From NCBI GenBank assembly GCA_949752795.1, contig OX457070.1:31322788-31386787 (forward strand): a stretch of DNA of 64,000 bases. The letters run 5' to 3'. How positions within the stretch are numbered: the first letter of the stretch is position 1; the number at the start of each line of letters is the position of its first letter. Made by a program: the position numbers and the translations under genes. The notes under the pieces were generated by a model, which had not been told where the DNA came from, searched no databases, and saw nothing but the letters and a program-made list of their open reading frames with translations. Origin of the DNA: Hyperoodon ampullatus (taxonomy: Eukaryota > Chordata > Mammalia > Artiodactyla > Ziphiidae). Shown piece after piece: positions 10,546 to 22,818 of the stretch.

Positions 10546-12169
10546 ATGGTGTTTTGGTGTCTAGTCATATATAAGTGAGTTAGTACCAAGTTGATTGGAT
10601 GTTTGGTGTCTTTCTTTCTTCCTTTTTTTTTTTTTTTGTCAGCTAGTGGTTTTCACCATAGAATGATCAGGTAGACCTGGTCATTTTGTTAGCGGGATGC
10701 CAATTGCCAGTATGTATTGGTTTTATTTATGCGTAAGTTTCTCTAGAGGAGAATCCGTCAATCTTCTTCGAGAGGAGGTGGTGGTGTGGGACTGATTGTT
10801 AGCATTCTTACCAGAGAGTGATGGAAGGGACTTCATTTATGTCTTTGAGTCTAGAGTCTGGGAAATGTTTTCAGAGAATGGGGAGGGATAGTTGCCTGGA
10901 TACAGAGGCTGATGGGGAGGATCTGGGAGTGTAATTCCACCTATAAGTTAGGTACCTGTTTTGTTCAGAGTCAAGACTCTTCCTTTCCTTTCTTAGCTCT
11001 GCAGAGTCAATTGACTTACTTCTGGGAAATTAGAAGGAGGAGAATGAGGCAGATCTAATCTAACTAAGGTGGTAGAGCTATGTTTGAGGCATCCATCAGA
11101 GACAGTCAGTAACAAAGCTAAAGCTCAAGAATTTCTGAAGAGCTCCTACCAACTGTAGTTGTTTTCTTTAATATCCTAATCACCCTAGGATACAAAATCT
11201 AAGTGACTAAATTTAGTAATTTAGTGGGTCTGATCCTGCTTTACCTCTTTTCTAGTTGCCAGCTATCAGTTTACCCCCAAAATGTGCAAACAAGATTCAC
11301 TGTTCCTAGACAGTCTGCAGTATATTTTTTCTTTCTTCTCTCTCTTATAAATTCTGTTTTTGCCTTTATTATTTGACACAGTCTCTCTTCTGTATGTAAA
11401 GTGGACCACATAACTAAATGTCTCTGAGTTATTGCATGATACTTCTCTTTCTTCTCCATCCATGGGCACTCGGTACTCTGATTTCTCAGTTAATTTATCC
11501 ATGCTCTTAACATCTTCCAAAAGTAATTTTTGTCATCTTTTACCCACTACTCTCTTCTCCCTTTCTCTTTTTCCCTGTGAATTATTCCTTTACTATATTT
11601 TTAGTTTGGTTTTGGGGAGGGTACAGAAACAAATGCCTGTGTTCATTGTTTATGTTTTGGAAGATATTCTTTAAAAAGTAAATATCAGCTACAGTTCCTG
11701 CTGAAATTAATAGACCGGTGAAGATAAAGCTAATTAAAAATCCACAACCTGTGAATTTACTAATTGTTTTTTCTTTGGTGGATTTTAGCTGATTTTCCTG
11801 CCTCAGAGTTGGATTCACACAGTTACGTGTTAAAGATGCATGCTGTAACACTGTTAATTGGTTCATGCAAATGATGAAACTAATACAGAAATGAGAGTTG
11901 ATTCTGAAAGCAGAGACTTTCTTAATGAAATGAGAACATAATTGTTTCACATTAAAATCACTTGATGGGGAGCTTTTGAAAAAAACAAATGCCCAATACC
12001 AGATGAGTAAAATCAACATCCATAAGGATGGAAACCAGGAGTGAATATCTAAAAACAAACAAACAAACAACCCAAACAAAACTAAATTATTTCAGTGAAC
12101 AGGTAGGTTTAGTCACCTCTGGTCTATTCTGAAGAGTAGGTTGTAGCTCACATAACATGATTTTAGGCA
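10546..12169. other. Unique noncoding sequence
   Basis: No repeat family recognised apart from short T runs (10621-10637). A minus-strand frame at 11582-12079 (165 codons) is low-complexity in codon use and lacks any domain I know. The segment 11740-11960 is unique, includes an octamer-like atgcaaat (near 11866) and could be a conserved noncoding element. Confidence 0.45.
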
Positions 12170-12295
12170 TTGGTCCTCAAATTTCAGTTGATACAAATAT
12201 TGCCTATAGAGTTCAATCTCTCTGAGATTTTAATTTGTTAACTGTAGCACTGAGCCTAGCAGTATAACAAGCTTCCCAGGTGATTCTAGAGAAGG
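12170..12295 (+). repeat. MER5-like hAT fragment
   Basis: A diverged copy: cattggtcctcaaatttcag at the left and agcttcccaggtgattctag at the right correspond to the ends of the mammal-wide MER5-type DNA transposon. Confidence 0.55.
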
Positions 12296-12597
12296 TGGTT
12301 TGCAGGTCCTTCACTGACTTAGCATTTTCCAGGAAGACCATCTCTGTCTCTTCAGATTCCACTTTATCTTGAGTGTCGGATTCCTGAAATCTCATGATTA
12401 GAAATTTATTCTAAGAATTTGCTTCTGTTGGAATATAAATTTTTCCAGAAATACGTTCTTACTCTGTTTGTACTCACCCATCATATCCCCATCCCTGTGA
12501 TGAGGTTATATAGTCTCCTATGGGTACCCTTCTACATTTTCACCTGAAAAAGCAGCACTTTTACTTTTTGATAATTTCATAACACTGTCATGAGATT

Positions 12598-12645
12598 GTT
12601 ATATATCAGGGATATATAACTGTTATATATCAGAGATATATCTTA
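12598..12645. repeat. Two-copy tandem repeat, about 23-bp unit
   Basis: The unit tgttatatatcaggg/agatatat occurs twice in succession; each unit also contains TATA-rich self-complementary sequence. Confidence 0.8.
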
Positions 12646-12649
12646 CTTA

Positions 12650-12725
12650 TCATTATAAGTCAGCACCCAGTGTGTTATCTGGCACATAGTAGATGCTTAG
12701 TAAACACTTATTCATATCTGTCTCA
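12650..12725 (+). repeat. L2 or MIR 3' end
   Basis: The phrase tctggcacatagtagatgct followed by agtaaacacttattca is the shared 3' terminus of mammal-wide L2 and MIR elements. Confidence 0.65.
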
Positions 12726-14037
12726 CCCTGTTTAGTAAGAACATGTATTATTTATCAACTCCCTCCTGGAAATAAGATTTGCTAAAAGGAAATTTGGAGA
12801 GTAATGGCAATGCTGTGTGCCTTCAGGAGAGAGGCAAGAGAGTCCACTAGGAAGAAGGACACAGAAAAGGGATGCTGGGAAGGATAGGGCGATGCTGTCT
12901 TCCTTCAAACTTTGCCTCTGATCTGACCATGTGAGACAGTCAGCGGAAGGGAGGAAGCATGCTAGCAGCCAGGTAAAGGATAATTAGTCTCAGCTCAAAC
13001 CGTATCATTGGCTCCCATGGTCTCTCCGTGCAACACCACGGCCCACTGCCCACCTGCAGGTGGGGAAGGCAAGGCGGCATTATCTCCATTTCACAGACAA
13101 AGGTGGTTGATATCCAGTGGGAATGGGGTCATCCACCTGGTTTGGTATGTGATGGTGGTTATAGGGGTCCAGACCCCAAAGCGCCTTACCTGAGTAGTCC
13201 TTTTCAAGAACTTCCTGTTTCTTCTAAATTTCCACTGAACTTTGTATAATTAGGCAATTTTACATAAGCTTTTGGTTGATCAGCCATGAGGTAAACTTTA
13301 CTTCATGTAAATCGAATCCATCTGAGTTTACCTTTTTCTTAGTTCTTCCTTACCTCAGAGAAGTCCTTTCCATGGAACAGAAGCTTGGACCAAGGCAGGG
13401 GAGCAATGCATTTGAAAATTAAAGATAACACTTTTGTCTTCTCCAATTCTTACATCAGAGTTACTAGATGTAACTTTCAGTTTATTTCTGTTTGATTAAT
13501 CTCTACAACCTCAACTAACATTCAGTAAAGTACATTTTATACATCAGGTATGCTCTGGCAGGGTGAATAAATCAAACTTCATAAATGAAATATGATTTAA
13601 CAAAGAATCCATATTACAGTTTCAGCCTTCTTTTCTCTTCATCTCTGATTCTTTGTCCTGGCAGAGATAGTTCGTGCTTCCCAAATATTCCCCGTGCTTC
13701 CCTTCTTTGATGGGAAACCATATGAATGGTTCCATCTAGTCTAGTGAGAGATGAGCACAAGCGATCGGTGTCGCTTCTTGTCGGGGACAATTTTGAGCTG
13801 GTGTGAACTTTCTTGTGTTCTCCCTCTCCCCAAGCGGAGGAAGGGGTGGGGTGGCTGCAGAGGAGGTGGCCGGGTGGGCCCAGGGAAACCGTGATTCCCT
13901 GAGTCACTGTGGGAGGAGAAATAAGGAGAACGGCCTCACTTGCCTCAAATAGGGACATGAGTGAGAAATAATCACTGCCTTGTTAACCATAGAGGTTTCA
14001 GGATTTATTTGCCAGTATGGTAGAACCTAGTCTATCC
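12726..14037. other. Unique noncoding sequence
   Basis: No repeat or gene recognised. Frames near 13008-13249 (plus) and 13614-13958 (minus) have no recognisable domain or splice context. Confidence 0.45.
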
Positions 14038-14599
14038 TGATGTAGGGGAGCAAAACTTCCCACCCCAAAATATCTCTTTGGCATGTGCAATATTTTGAGC
14101 TGAAAAAAATCAAGACCCAAAAGAGGAAGAAACCTTGACTTTCCCCCTAACTGTCTAAAAAAATGTAGATAGAGGATCTGTTTCAGAACAGGAGCCTTCA
14201 TCAGAGATCGGTAGAGTTTGAACTACTTGTGTAGACAAGGAAGAACCTAGCAAAGTCTATGTTAAAATTCTTCTCCTTGTCCCCTTGTCTCTGCATGGCC
14301 CAAAGAACATTTGTTTACCAAACATTTGCTTTTCCATCTCCAAGTCAACTGCCTCCCTCTCCTTTGAAGTCCCAAACCACTACCCCCAACATCCTCTTTT
14401 GTCTTTAACTGAAGATGGTATTTAAGGTGATGGCTTCAGCCATTTTGGTGAGTTAATCGGTTTTCCTGGTCTCTCCCATGGAGACATGTTATTAAACTTC
14501 TGTTTGATTTTCTCCTGTTAATCTGTCTCATGTCAATTTAATTCTTAGACCAGCCAGAAGAATCTAGAAGAGTAGAGGAAAATTTCTTCCTCCCCAACA
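14038..14599 (+). mobile_element. Solo LTR, ERV1-like
   Basis: The left edge (tgatgtaggggagcaaaact) and right edge (cttcctccccaaca) fit a TG...CA LTR of ERV1-type mammalian elements. A TATA-like ggtatttaaggtg lies near 14417 and an attaaa polyadenylation signal near 14494, followed by the U5-like ttctcctgttaatctgtctc. No retroviral coding region adjoins it. The family name is not certain. Confidence 0.65.
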
Positions 14600-14768
14600 C
14601 TGAGTAATAAATACTTCCCTTTCTCTTTATGAATATAGTTGAGGAGAATATGACACCTGTGTTTCCCAAACTTGAGAACGTACAGAACACTTCTCAAAGG
14701 AAAAAAGAAAAAGCCTCTCGGACCATTTTATTTAATAATTGTTTTAGGTAAGTACATACATAAAATGA
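14600..14768. other. Short unique spacer
   Basis: Nothing recognised; it carries the insertion site of the next SINE at its right end. Confidence 0.4.
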
Positions 14769-14781
14769 AGGAAAAATTCTT

Positions 14782-15081
14782 TTTTTAAAAAAAATATTTA
14801 TTTATTTATCTATTTATTCATGGCTGTGTTGGCTCTTCATTTCTGTGCGAGGGCTTTCTCTAGTTGCGGCAAGTGGGGGCCACTCCTCATCGCGGTGCAC
14901 AGGCCTGTCATTATCGTGGCCTCTCGTTGCGGAGCACAGGCTCCAGACGCGCAGGCTCAGTATTTGTGGCTCACGGGGCTAGTTGCTCCGCGGCATGTGG
15001 GATCTTCCCAGACCAGGGCTCAAACCTGTGTCCCCTGCATTGGCAGGCAGATTCTCAACCACTGCGCCACCAGGGAAGCCC
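14782..15081 (-). mobile_element. Long CHR-1-type SINE with extended tail
   Basis: Reverse SINE whose tail is (ATTT)n followed by the extension tcttcatttctgtgcgaggg, ahead of a CHR-1 body and head. Exact duplications of aggaaaaattctt sit at 14769-14781 and 15082-15094. It is the same long form as at 5374-5648 and 34400-34696. Confidence 0.95.
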
Positions 15082-15094
15082 AGGAAAAATTCTT

Positions 15095-15842
15095 ATGCTT
15101 ATAGCTTTTATGTAAATCTAACACTCTCCACCCCCCAAATTAAAAATCATATAGAAAGGGTAAATCAATTCATTTTGTAATTGATAACATTTGTGTTGAA
15201 ATAAAAGCATGTGCATTATCTTTAGTAGTTGAGAAATACAATGTCAAGTTCAATTTTACGTATTATTTGTTGCTCTGTGTTGACTAAAATGACTTTTATG
15301 CAGAGAAAGCCTGGTTGCGTAGGAATGCTGTAGAAAATTGCTTTAAAAACTTCAGGCCCTTCTTTGCTAGCTCAGGATAATTGGACTTTTCTCTTAGCCC
15401 AAACTCTGCCTGGAGGCAATCCTCAAATGCCTATTTCAATGAGGCAACTCCTACTCATTCTATTAGCTGTCTCATTCATTAGAGGGAAAGGTTAGTACTG
15501 CATTGTTAGTTAAACCTGCATTAAGTGGATATCTAATCCAATTATTGTTTGAATTAAGACAGAGTATTTGTTGTGTATTTGCTACTGTTTCTTGCTAATC
15601 AGCATTTTTAAGCAGTTCACAGGAATTCAGGATCCACCCAGTGAATTGCTTGCAGTGCTGTTTGTCCAGAGTGCCAGAGCAAGGCTCTTCTGAGTTAGGC
15701 GTGCCCAAAAGCCTAATCATCTTTCTAGTAAAAGAGAACAAAATTACAAAATTTTCATGGATCATTATTTTGGACCTGTGAGAATATGTCCAAAGAACTA
15801 ATAGTTTATGGACTTCTAATTAGTACAATATTTGAATTTGGG
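15095..15842. other. Unique noncoding sequence
   Basis: No repeat or gene recognised. Confidence 0.45.
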
Positions 15843-16262
15843 CTTTTGGAATCAGACAAACCTGGATTCTAATCTTGAGGCCATCATATAACCTTGGGCA
15901 GATGACTTACCCTCACTGAGTCCCTGTTTATTTGTTGTAAAGTGGACATAATGCTTATTATGAAGTATTGGGATGATTTTTTTTTTTTTTTGGTACGCGG
16001 GCCTCTCACTGTTGTGGCCTCTCCTGTTGTGGAGCACAGGCTCCGGATGCGCAGGCTCAGCGGCCATGGCTCACGGGCTCAGCCACTCTGTGGCATGTGG
16101 GATCTTCCCGGACCGGGGCACAAACCCGGGTCCCCTGCATCGGCAGGTGGACTCTCAACCACTGCGCCACCAGGGAAGCCCTGGGATGATTTGATGAGAT
16201 ATACATGTTCAGCACATGGCATATGGTGTCATTCAATAAATGGAAGCCATAATTGCTACTCA
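15843..16262 (+). repeat. MIR SINE split by a CHR-1
   Basis: The left half (ggaatcagacaaacctggatt, accttgggcagatgacttac) and the right half (acatgttcagcacatggcat, attcaataaatggaagcc) are the two parts of one forward MIR. The CHR-1 at 15980-16181 interrupts it, so the MIR is the older element. Confidence 0.85.
15980..16181 (-). mobile_element. CHR-1 SINE inside a MIR
   Basis: Reverse CHR-1, T-run first. Exact duplications tgggatgattt at 15969-15979 and 16182-16192 mark the insertion site within the 3' half of the surrounding MIR. Confidence 0.95.
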
Positions 16263-17504
16263 CCTGGTCTAGTTACTTTTCTTCTCAGTCTATCTGGGTG
16301 GGTCAGTCTGTTTTCTTTCATTTTGTTTTCCTATTCTAACATCCTAAGGTAGTTTCTGAGCTTTGGAGAAAAAAACATCTATCTGCATAGTATTAACCTT
16401 AAAAATGATCCAGCTTTTGTTTTAGCAGCTAATCTCCTCGTCAACTGCATTGGTCTTTGGTAGACCAGTTGAGATGGAAATTCTGTGAAAGTTTAAGATT
16501 GAAAAATATAGACAGCCTGTTTAGAAATAAGAATTATTTAGTAATCAAGGGTATTATTTAGAAAATGTTTTAGGTGTCTATTTTCTCCTTATTGAAGTAC
16601 AGAAATTCCTATACTATGTATATTTTTTTCTCTCCATTTTTTGGGAGACATTGAGCTATCACTATGATAATCTATACTTGACATTTTCCAGTTTTGTCAT
16701 TAACTTTATTCTGTCCCAAGGAGTTATGAAGAGCAGTCTCTGGTTTATAAACTCTGAAACTGGCGTCCATAAGTCATCCTTTGTGGGTCCTGGCCTCCAC
16801 CAATGCTATGGCGCTACCCTCATGGGGGTTGTAATTTCGAGCTTTTAACATATCTAAGTCCAGAAATGGGGAGGAAAAGGAAGAACTCATGAGAGAGGCT
16901 TGATGTATCCTATGATCAGTTCCTAGTTTAGACTTCTAGGAATTTTACCCTGTATGAGGTAGCTGTTTACCCAGGAGTGTCAGCTTATTGCCTGAGTCTC
17001 TTCATTTTACTGTAGAGAATTTCAGTTAGTTGAGAAATGGAGATTCATGAGGGCTAACCAATTTCATCTTCTAAAAAATGCCACAACTTTTGAAAATGTT
17101 AGAGGCTAACAAATATCCATGCCTTACTGTGAACTAATTCTTTTAGGTTCCTTTCCTCTGAAAACCTAGCTTGGCTCCCTTGTCGCTGAAGAACTTATTA
17201 TTTTGATTGATGGGAAGACAGTGAGAGAACTTTGGATCGTGGAGCACTGTCAGAGTCAAACAGACCTGGGCAGATTCCTGCATGGGGGCTGAGGGCAACT
17301 TGAGGCCAGAGACCGCAGAGGAGAGGCACACTAGTAAAGGTATAAAGAAGTGGAAGATGTCAGAAAGAAACTTTTTATCAACAATAAACTCTCTTTTAAT
17401 ATTTGCCTAAAGTGGTCCTTGATACCAAGAAAGGAGGCATGGGAAAAGTTAGGAAAGAGAAAATTCTTTTACCTTTTTTTTTCAGAGACTTCTTACATCC
17501 TGTC
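16263..17504. other. Unique noncoding sequence
   Basis: No repeat or gene recognised. Confidence 0.45.
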
Positions 17505-17670
17505 ATAATCTTCCCTGAGAGGGGACCTTGAGCAAATCAACATCTTGACTTTGCATTCTCTCATCTGTAAAATGGGTTGAATGTTCCTTCTGTACATTTA
17601 AAAGGAAGGCTGTAGAGATGAAACGTGAAGCTGCTTTGAAAGGGCAAAATGCTATGCAAATGTGAGGAGT
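17505..17670 (+). repeat. MIR SINE fragment
   Basis: The phrase tctctcatctgtaaaatggg (near 17555) is the conserved core of MIR. Flanks are strongly diverged, so the extent is a guess. Confidence 0.55.
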
Positions 17671-18123
17671 TACCATATTGACCCTGGGGTAGACAACCAA
17701 CTACATGGAAACTAGCTCTTTCTCTCTTGTCACTAGCAAGGAATTCTGGGAGGTGCATATTGCATTGGCTTGACTGTGGGAGAAACTGCTTTCTTCCTGT
17801 TCAATCTTGTCCTCACCTGTGAAGTGGAATCTTTTTATGGACAGCCATTAGTTTCTCTTCAAGGAGTGAAAAAATAGAACTGAGTCTCTGCTAATGTTTT
17901 TCCCTTTGATTCTTTTATCATTTGGAAAAGGGATACATTTTGAGTCCCTTTCAAGTTTCTCCCAGGTTCTCCTGAGCACCTGGGTATAGTTTCTGAGCAA
18001 ATCAAGCCTGATTGTTGAGACTTGAAAGCCTCTGTAGGCTGAGCTGAGGATTACCTGGGGCACAGCAACATGACTCCTCTGCAGGTGTTGATGGACACAG
18101 GATCGTGTGTTGCTTTAGGCTAG
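17671..18123. other. Unique noncoding sequence
   Basis: Nothing recognised. Confidence 0.45.
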
Positions 18124-18335
18124 AGAACATGTCCTGTGATGGAGGGGGGCATCTGCGTTCTATTCCTGACTCTACTATTGCTTGCTGTTGTGATATCAGG
18201 CAGGCATCTTTTCCTTCTACTTGTCTTTCCTCATCTGCAAAATGGGAACAATACCTGTGCCTTCATCAGACAGGGTATTAAATGAATGAGGTAAAATGTT
18301 TCAGACCCAGTGAATACTCAATAATGTCAGCTATT
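18124..18335 (+). repeat. MIR SINE, near full length
   Basis: Landmarks in order: ctattcctgactctactatt, tttcctcatctgcaaaatgg at about 18228, tattaaatgaatgaggtaaa and gtgaatactcaataatgtca at the 3' end. Confidence 0.8.
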
Positions 18336-19452
18336 ACGGGTGTCTAAGGATCCTTAACTCCTTGGTTGGGAGAGGCTGTGGCTGGAGAACTTGAGGCTAG
18401 AGATTTAGGACCCTATGGAAAATAAAAACTGAAACTAAGGTAAAGCATTATAGGTGTTAAATACTTTACGACAATGGGAAAATGGAACTTGACAAAGCTG
18501 ATTTTGATGTTAACTTCAGAAACTCATCTGCTACAAAATGGTGCCAGACCTACATTAAGATGCCAAGCCCTTGTGTTGGGAGCTCTGTACCTACTTGACT
18601 TTCTGGGATAATTTGGGATGGATTTTCTATTGTTGTGTTGAAATATGAGGGAGAGAGCAAAATCCTCTTAAATCTAGATACTCCCCATTTTATGGGACAA
18701 GACAAAAGAATGCATGAGACGTCAACATCAGAGTATCCCAAGGAGTAGACTGAGACTGTCAAGGGTTTAAGACTTTCAAATAATCTTTATTTCCACTGAT
18801 GCTTTGTTTTCAATATAGTACCATGCTATCACCGCAGAAGGAAGCCACTTATAAATGATGACTCTGAAAAGTTATTTGTCAAAATTCAAGTAACTGAAGT
18901 AAACACTTTTCTGCACTTGACATTTGTTTGGCTAATTTTCATTTATCTGTGCAGTAAAATAAACTGAGTTGTAATCCCATGTACTGTATAAGCTTAGAAT
19001 ACATTTTATCCTTTTATCCCAGAGCCTGTTTTTTGATTTTTGTGTGAAAGGAAATAGTTTATTCTATTTTCTGGGGTGCTATCTCCATCACTAGAATCTT
19101 CCTGAACTGTGGCTAGAATTAGACTTTCATCGTACTTCCCAAGTGTTGTTACCACTCTTGGAATGAAGATGAAGGATTCCCGTGATCCTCTCTTTTGCCC
19201 GATGCTTCCTCACTAGCAGAGGGCTTGCAGAAGGAGGCAGGGTTGGGGGCAGGTCCATTCTAGGGTGTGGCTTCTCTCAGCAACCCCACTCTCTTTCTCT
19301 TTCAAGTAAAGTGGATTATGGCTCCAGAATTTTCTTAGATTGTACAGAGACTGGTTCCTTCTCCTTGGGACTGTTCCCCCAGTGTCATACCAAGACTTGG
19401 AGAGCCTCTCTCCTTCTAACCAACCCTTAATCGACCCCGGGAATTCTGGGGC
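18336..19452. other. Unique noncoding sequence
   Basis: Nothing recognised. Confidence 0.45.
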
Positions 19453-19464
19453 CTGTCTTTCTTT

Positions 19465-19715
19465 GTTGTCTTTTTGTTGTTGTTGTTTACAGTATTCTTT
19501 TATTTTTATTATTTATTTATTTTTTAACATCTTTATTGGAGTATAATTGCTTTACAATGGTGTGTTAGTTTCTGCTGTATAACAAAGTGGATCAGCTATA
19601 CATATACATATATCCCCGTATCTCCTCCCTCTTGCATCTCCCTCCCACCCCTCTAGGTGGTCACAAAGCACCGAGCTGATCTCCCTGTGCTATGCGGCTG
19701 CTTCCCACCAGCTAT
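19465..19715 (-). mobile_element. L1 3' end, 5'-truncated
   Basis: Reverse-strand L1 3' untranslated sequence of the cetartiodactyl type: tctttattggagtataattg, ttctgctgtataacaaagtg and gagctgatctccctgtgct. The duplication ctgtctttcttt occurs at 19453-19464 and 19716-19727. Only about 250 bp of the element is present and no coding sequence remains. Confidence 0.9.
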
Positions 19716-19727
19716 CTGTCTTTCTTT

Positions 19728-22700
19728 AAATCATATCCAAGTAGGGCTTTTCTCCTCCTCCTCACATTTCTCATAAAGAGACTTCTTCCCCATTCTGTAT
19801 AAACAGGGAGTTTGAGAGTGAACACTTTGGATTTCCCCCACTCCATTTTCTCCTCCCCGAGGGTTGAGGTCGTTAATTGGGTTGCTGAGAGGCTGCCATC
19901 CACGGGGGGATATGAAAGGTCATTGCTTAGTGTGGCCTTGTTCCTCTGCCTGTGTCCAGAGCCAGTGGGTACACGTACTTCCTGTCTCTACGTGATCACC
20001 AGACTAAACAAGATCTTCGCTCTAGACTTTGGCATCTCTGCCTACTACTGGGCCATGTGTTAAGATAGGTTCTCTAGACTGTTCTTACAGACAGGTCCCA
20101 AGGACTAGATTTGAAGTTGGAGAAGGAAGCTGGCTCTCCCCACAAGCTTTATCAGACAACCCAGTCTTTGGGGCTGATTCAGCATTTGTTTGGATATTAA
20201 TAAAACGAATGTCTTGGCATCCCCTTTCACTTATGATCCTTGAGTAGATTGGCTCAGTTGCTGAGAACCCAGGAGGGAAGAGGAGCGAGACTTAGGCCAT
20301 GACCACAAATCCTCTCGCGAGATCTGAACCTAGGGTAGCGTTGTTTCCATCTCCTCAGCTGCTCTAACCTCCAGCCAGGTGTGGACCTTGCCCCTCCTTC
20401 TCTCTGCCCAGGCAGGCTTTGTGTAAAGAAGCTTTGTTTCTGTTCCAAAAGGATGGCCTTGACTATTCCCATCCCACTCTCCTAAAGTTGGGTTGAGTCT
20501 ATGGAGGAGCTTCTAGGAAACAGGATTGACTGGAAAGGGAGAAAAAACTACAGTTTCTGGAGAAAGTGATTTCCCTACAGGCCTGTTGGGAAAAAGGGTG
20601 GATACTAGTAATCATTCTGGGAAGTGGGGTTTTTCATATGAAAATCCTGGGGCTGCCATGAGTAACATGGGTCTGACACTATGGTCACCCACCGTATATA
20701 GAATTCCAGGTAAGAAGGAAAAAAGGAAAAGGTGATGGCAGTGTTGAAGGAGAGGGGTAAGAATCTACACAATGGGTTTTTCTTAGGACCCCACTTAAGG
20801 TACTATAGATACTGAAGGGAAATGGCAATGGAGATTCCCTAGAGCAGGGAAAGCACACTGGTGACAGGTGTCCATTGGAACCATTTGGAGGCCACTTCCT
20901 GTTGGCTTGGATAGAGAAGAAAATGGCAGCTGAAGAGATATCCTGGTGAACTCAGCCTTTCACAGATGGAGACAACTGAGCACTGGGGCCCACAGGGACA
21001 AGGGGCAGCTGGTGGGGCTGAGGTCTAGAATACAGAGCTTGCTATCTCCTCATGTGATGTATTTCCATTTAGGTGAGTGTGGTCCAAGGTCAATCCTGTG
21101 ACAGCTGCCTTCATTGAGCAGAAACCGATGGGGAACGCAGTAGGATTGGAAGGTGTGTGGTCCAGTAAGAGGAAAAGCAAAGCTTCCTCTGAGCATCCCT
21201 CTGAATGCTGAGGAGAAGGTCGGCTGGGGAGAGCCATATGTATTTCAATTCTGTAAGGTTATAAAATCTGAAGTGATTGTCCTGGGAGAACAGTGTGAAA
21301 TGGCTGTTGAGTCCAAACCAGCGCTACTTTTTTTAATTAAATATTAATGCCACATATTTCTGTGGGGTTCATAGAACAGATGTTAGGCCTGACATTGTGG
21401 TGATTTAATTGACTAAGAATATTCCCTGTCATTTTTATCAATGTCTGGCTTTCCAATGGTTGTTAAATAAGAAAATATAAAACACAGGAAGGGATGATTA
21501 ATACTCTGTTTCTATCCATGGTTACCTGCTGATATGGCCCCCTAGAGAAGCAGGAGCTTTCTCCAGAGTATTTTTCTTGGAGGCAGAGACAGGCTGAGCT
21601 GACCCAGTCTCTCTGCAAATTGTTCCACTGAGCCCCTAGCTGGAGAACAGCCCACCCTCTGAGCAAAATTCTTTCTTTCCTGTCATTTTAAGAAAATAAG
21701 TAAATTTTAAATAAGTTTTGCTTTAGTGGCAAAAACTCCTAGGGATTCTGACTTTTCCTTCTTTTTCTAAACCCTACCCTACCTCCCCAAGTCATTTCCC
21801 TCAACATCTTCCTACATTTAAAACAACAACATCGACAAACAACAAAAATCTCTTCAACAGCCAAAATCTTTGCTGAGGGACCTTTCCAAGTAGAATCCAA
21901 GGAAGTGGATAGAAGTTATTCTGAGCAAATTCACAGTGACATAAAATGTAGCTCAGGGTGATTTAGCAACAGGAAATATTTGCTAAGTAGATAGCTCAGG
22001 GAAGAACAATTCTAAAATGATTCTTGGTCAGGTGCAGCTTATAATGGGCTTATTCATAGAAAAAAAAAGTCCAAGGTCCCTTCCTCACAAAAATTACTTT
22101 AACATGGAAAAAAGGTCATCACATATTTGCCCTGTAAATGCTTTGCATGTATTAAATGGCACTGGCCTGCCATGCTGAAGTCTCCATTACATCCTCAGGG
22201 GAGGGCAGCCCATGGTCAGAAAGGGAGAGAGGAGAAGATGTGTTGGTCTCAGCCCTGAACATTAAATCATGGTGGTAATGATTTTAGAGGAAACGAGGCA
22301 AATTTGGGCTGAACGAAAACCTGCGATGTGGCTTGGGAATTACCCCTATGGGCTTGGGAAAGGACTAACCATTACATTGCCCGTGCCCGTGGGGCTGTTT
22401 TTGCCCTCTGCTTGGGGGATTTGCTCTCTGTCTCAAAGGGACAGGCCAGGCCCACCTGCCTGCTTCCAAAATTCCCTTGCCCTCTCATCATCAAAGCAAG
22501 TTGGCACATGTCATGGGCTGAGGGGCGTTAAGGCCCAAGATATAGAAGTGGAAGTTCTGTTGGAAGTAATTTATAGGATGCAGAGAGGAGACACTGGTGT
22601 GGCAGAGGGACCCGAACCCACCCTGCTGGCTAATGTGAAATGAGAGGTGATTGGGTGGGGGGTCCTTGGTTGAAATTCACCTCAGTGTATTATAGGACAT

Positions 22701-22808
22701 GCTTCAAGGAAGCAGGGCCAGGCCCCTCTACATGGTGTAATTTAAAGGACACAAAAGCTCTGACACCTGCCCCTGCCAACGTGCTACTGCACCTGCAAGT
22801 CACCCTTT
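19728..22808. other. Three-kilobase unique noncoding block
   Basis: The longest stretch without a recognisable recent repeat. No domain-bearing open frame, splice-flanked exon or RNA gene is apparent. The longest frame (22269-22643, plus, 124 codons) has no motif that I know. Confidence 0.45.
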
Positions 22809-22818
22809 TAGGGCCAGT

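Noticed and set aside
11582..12079. 165-codon minus-strand frame
   Set aside because: No recognisable domain, no splice or promoter context; AT-rich sequence can give such frames by chance.
15942..16352. 136-codon plus-strand frame
   Set aside because: Produced by the reverse CHR-1 at 15980-16181 plus chance flanks.
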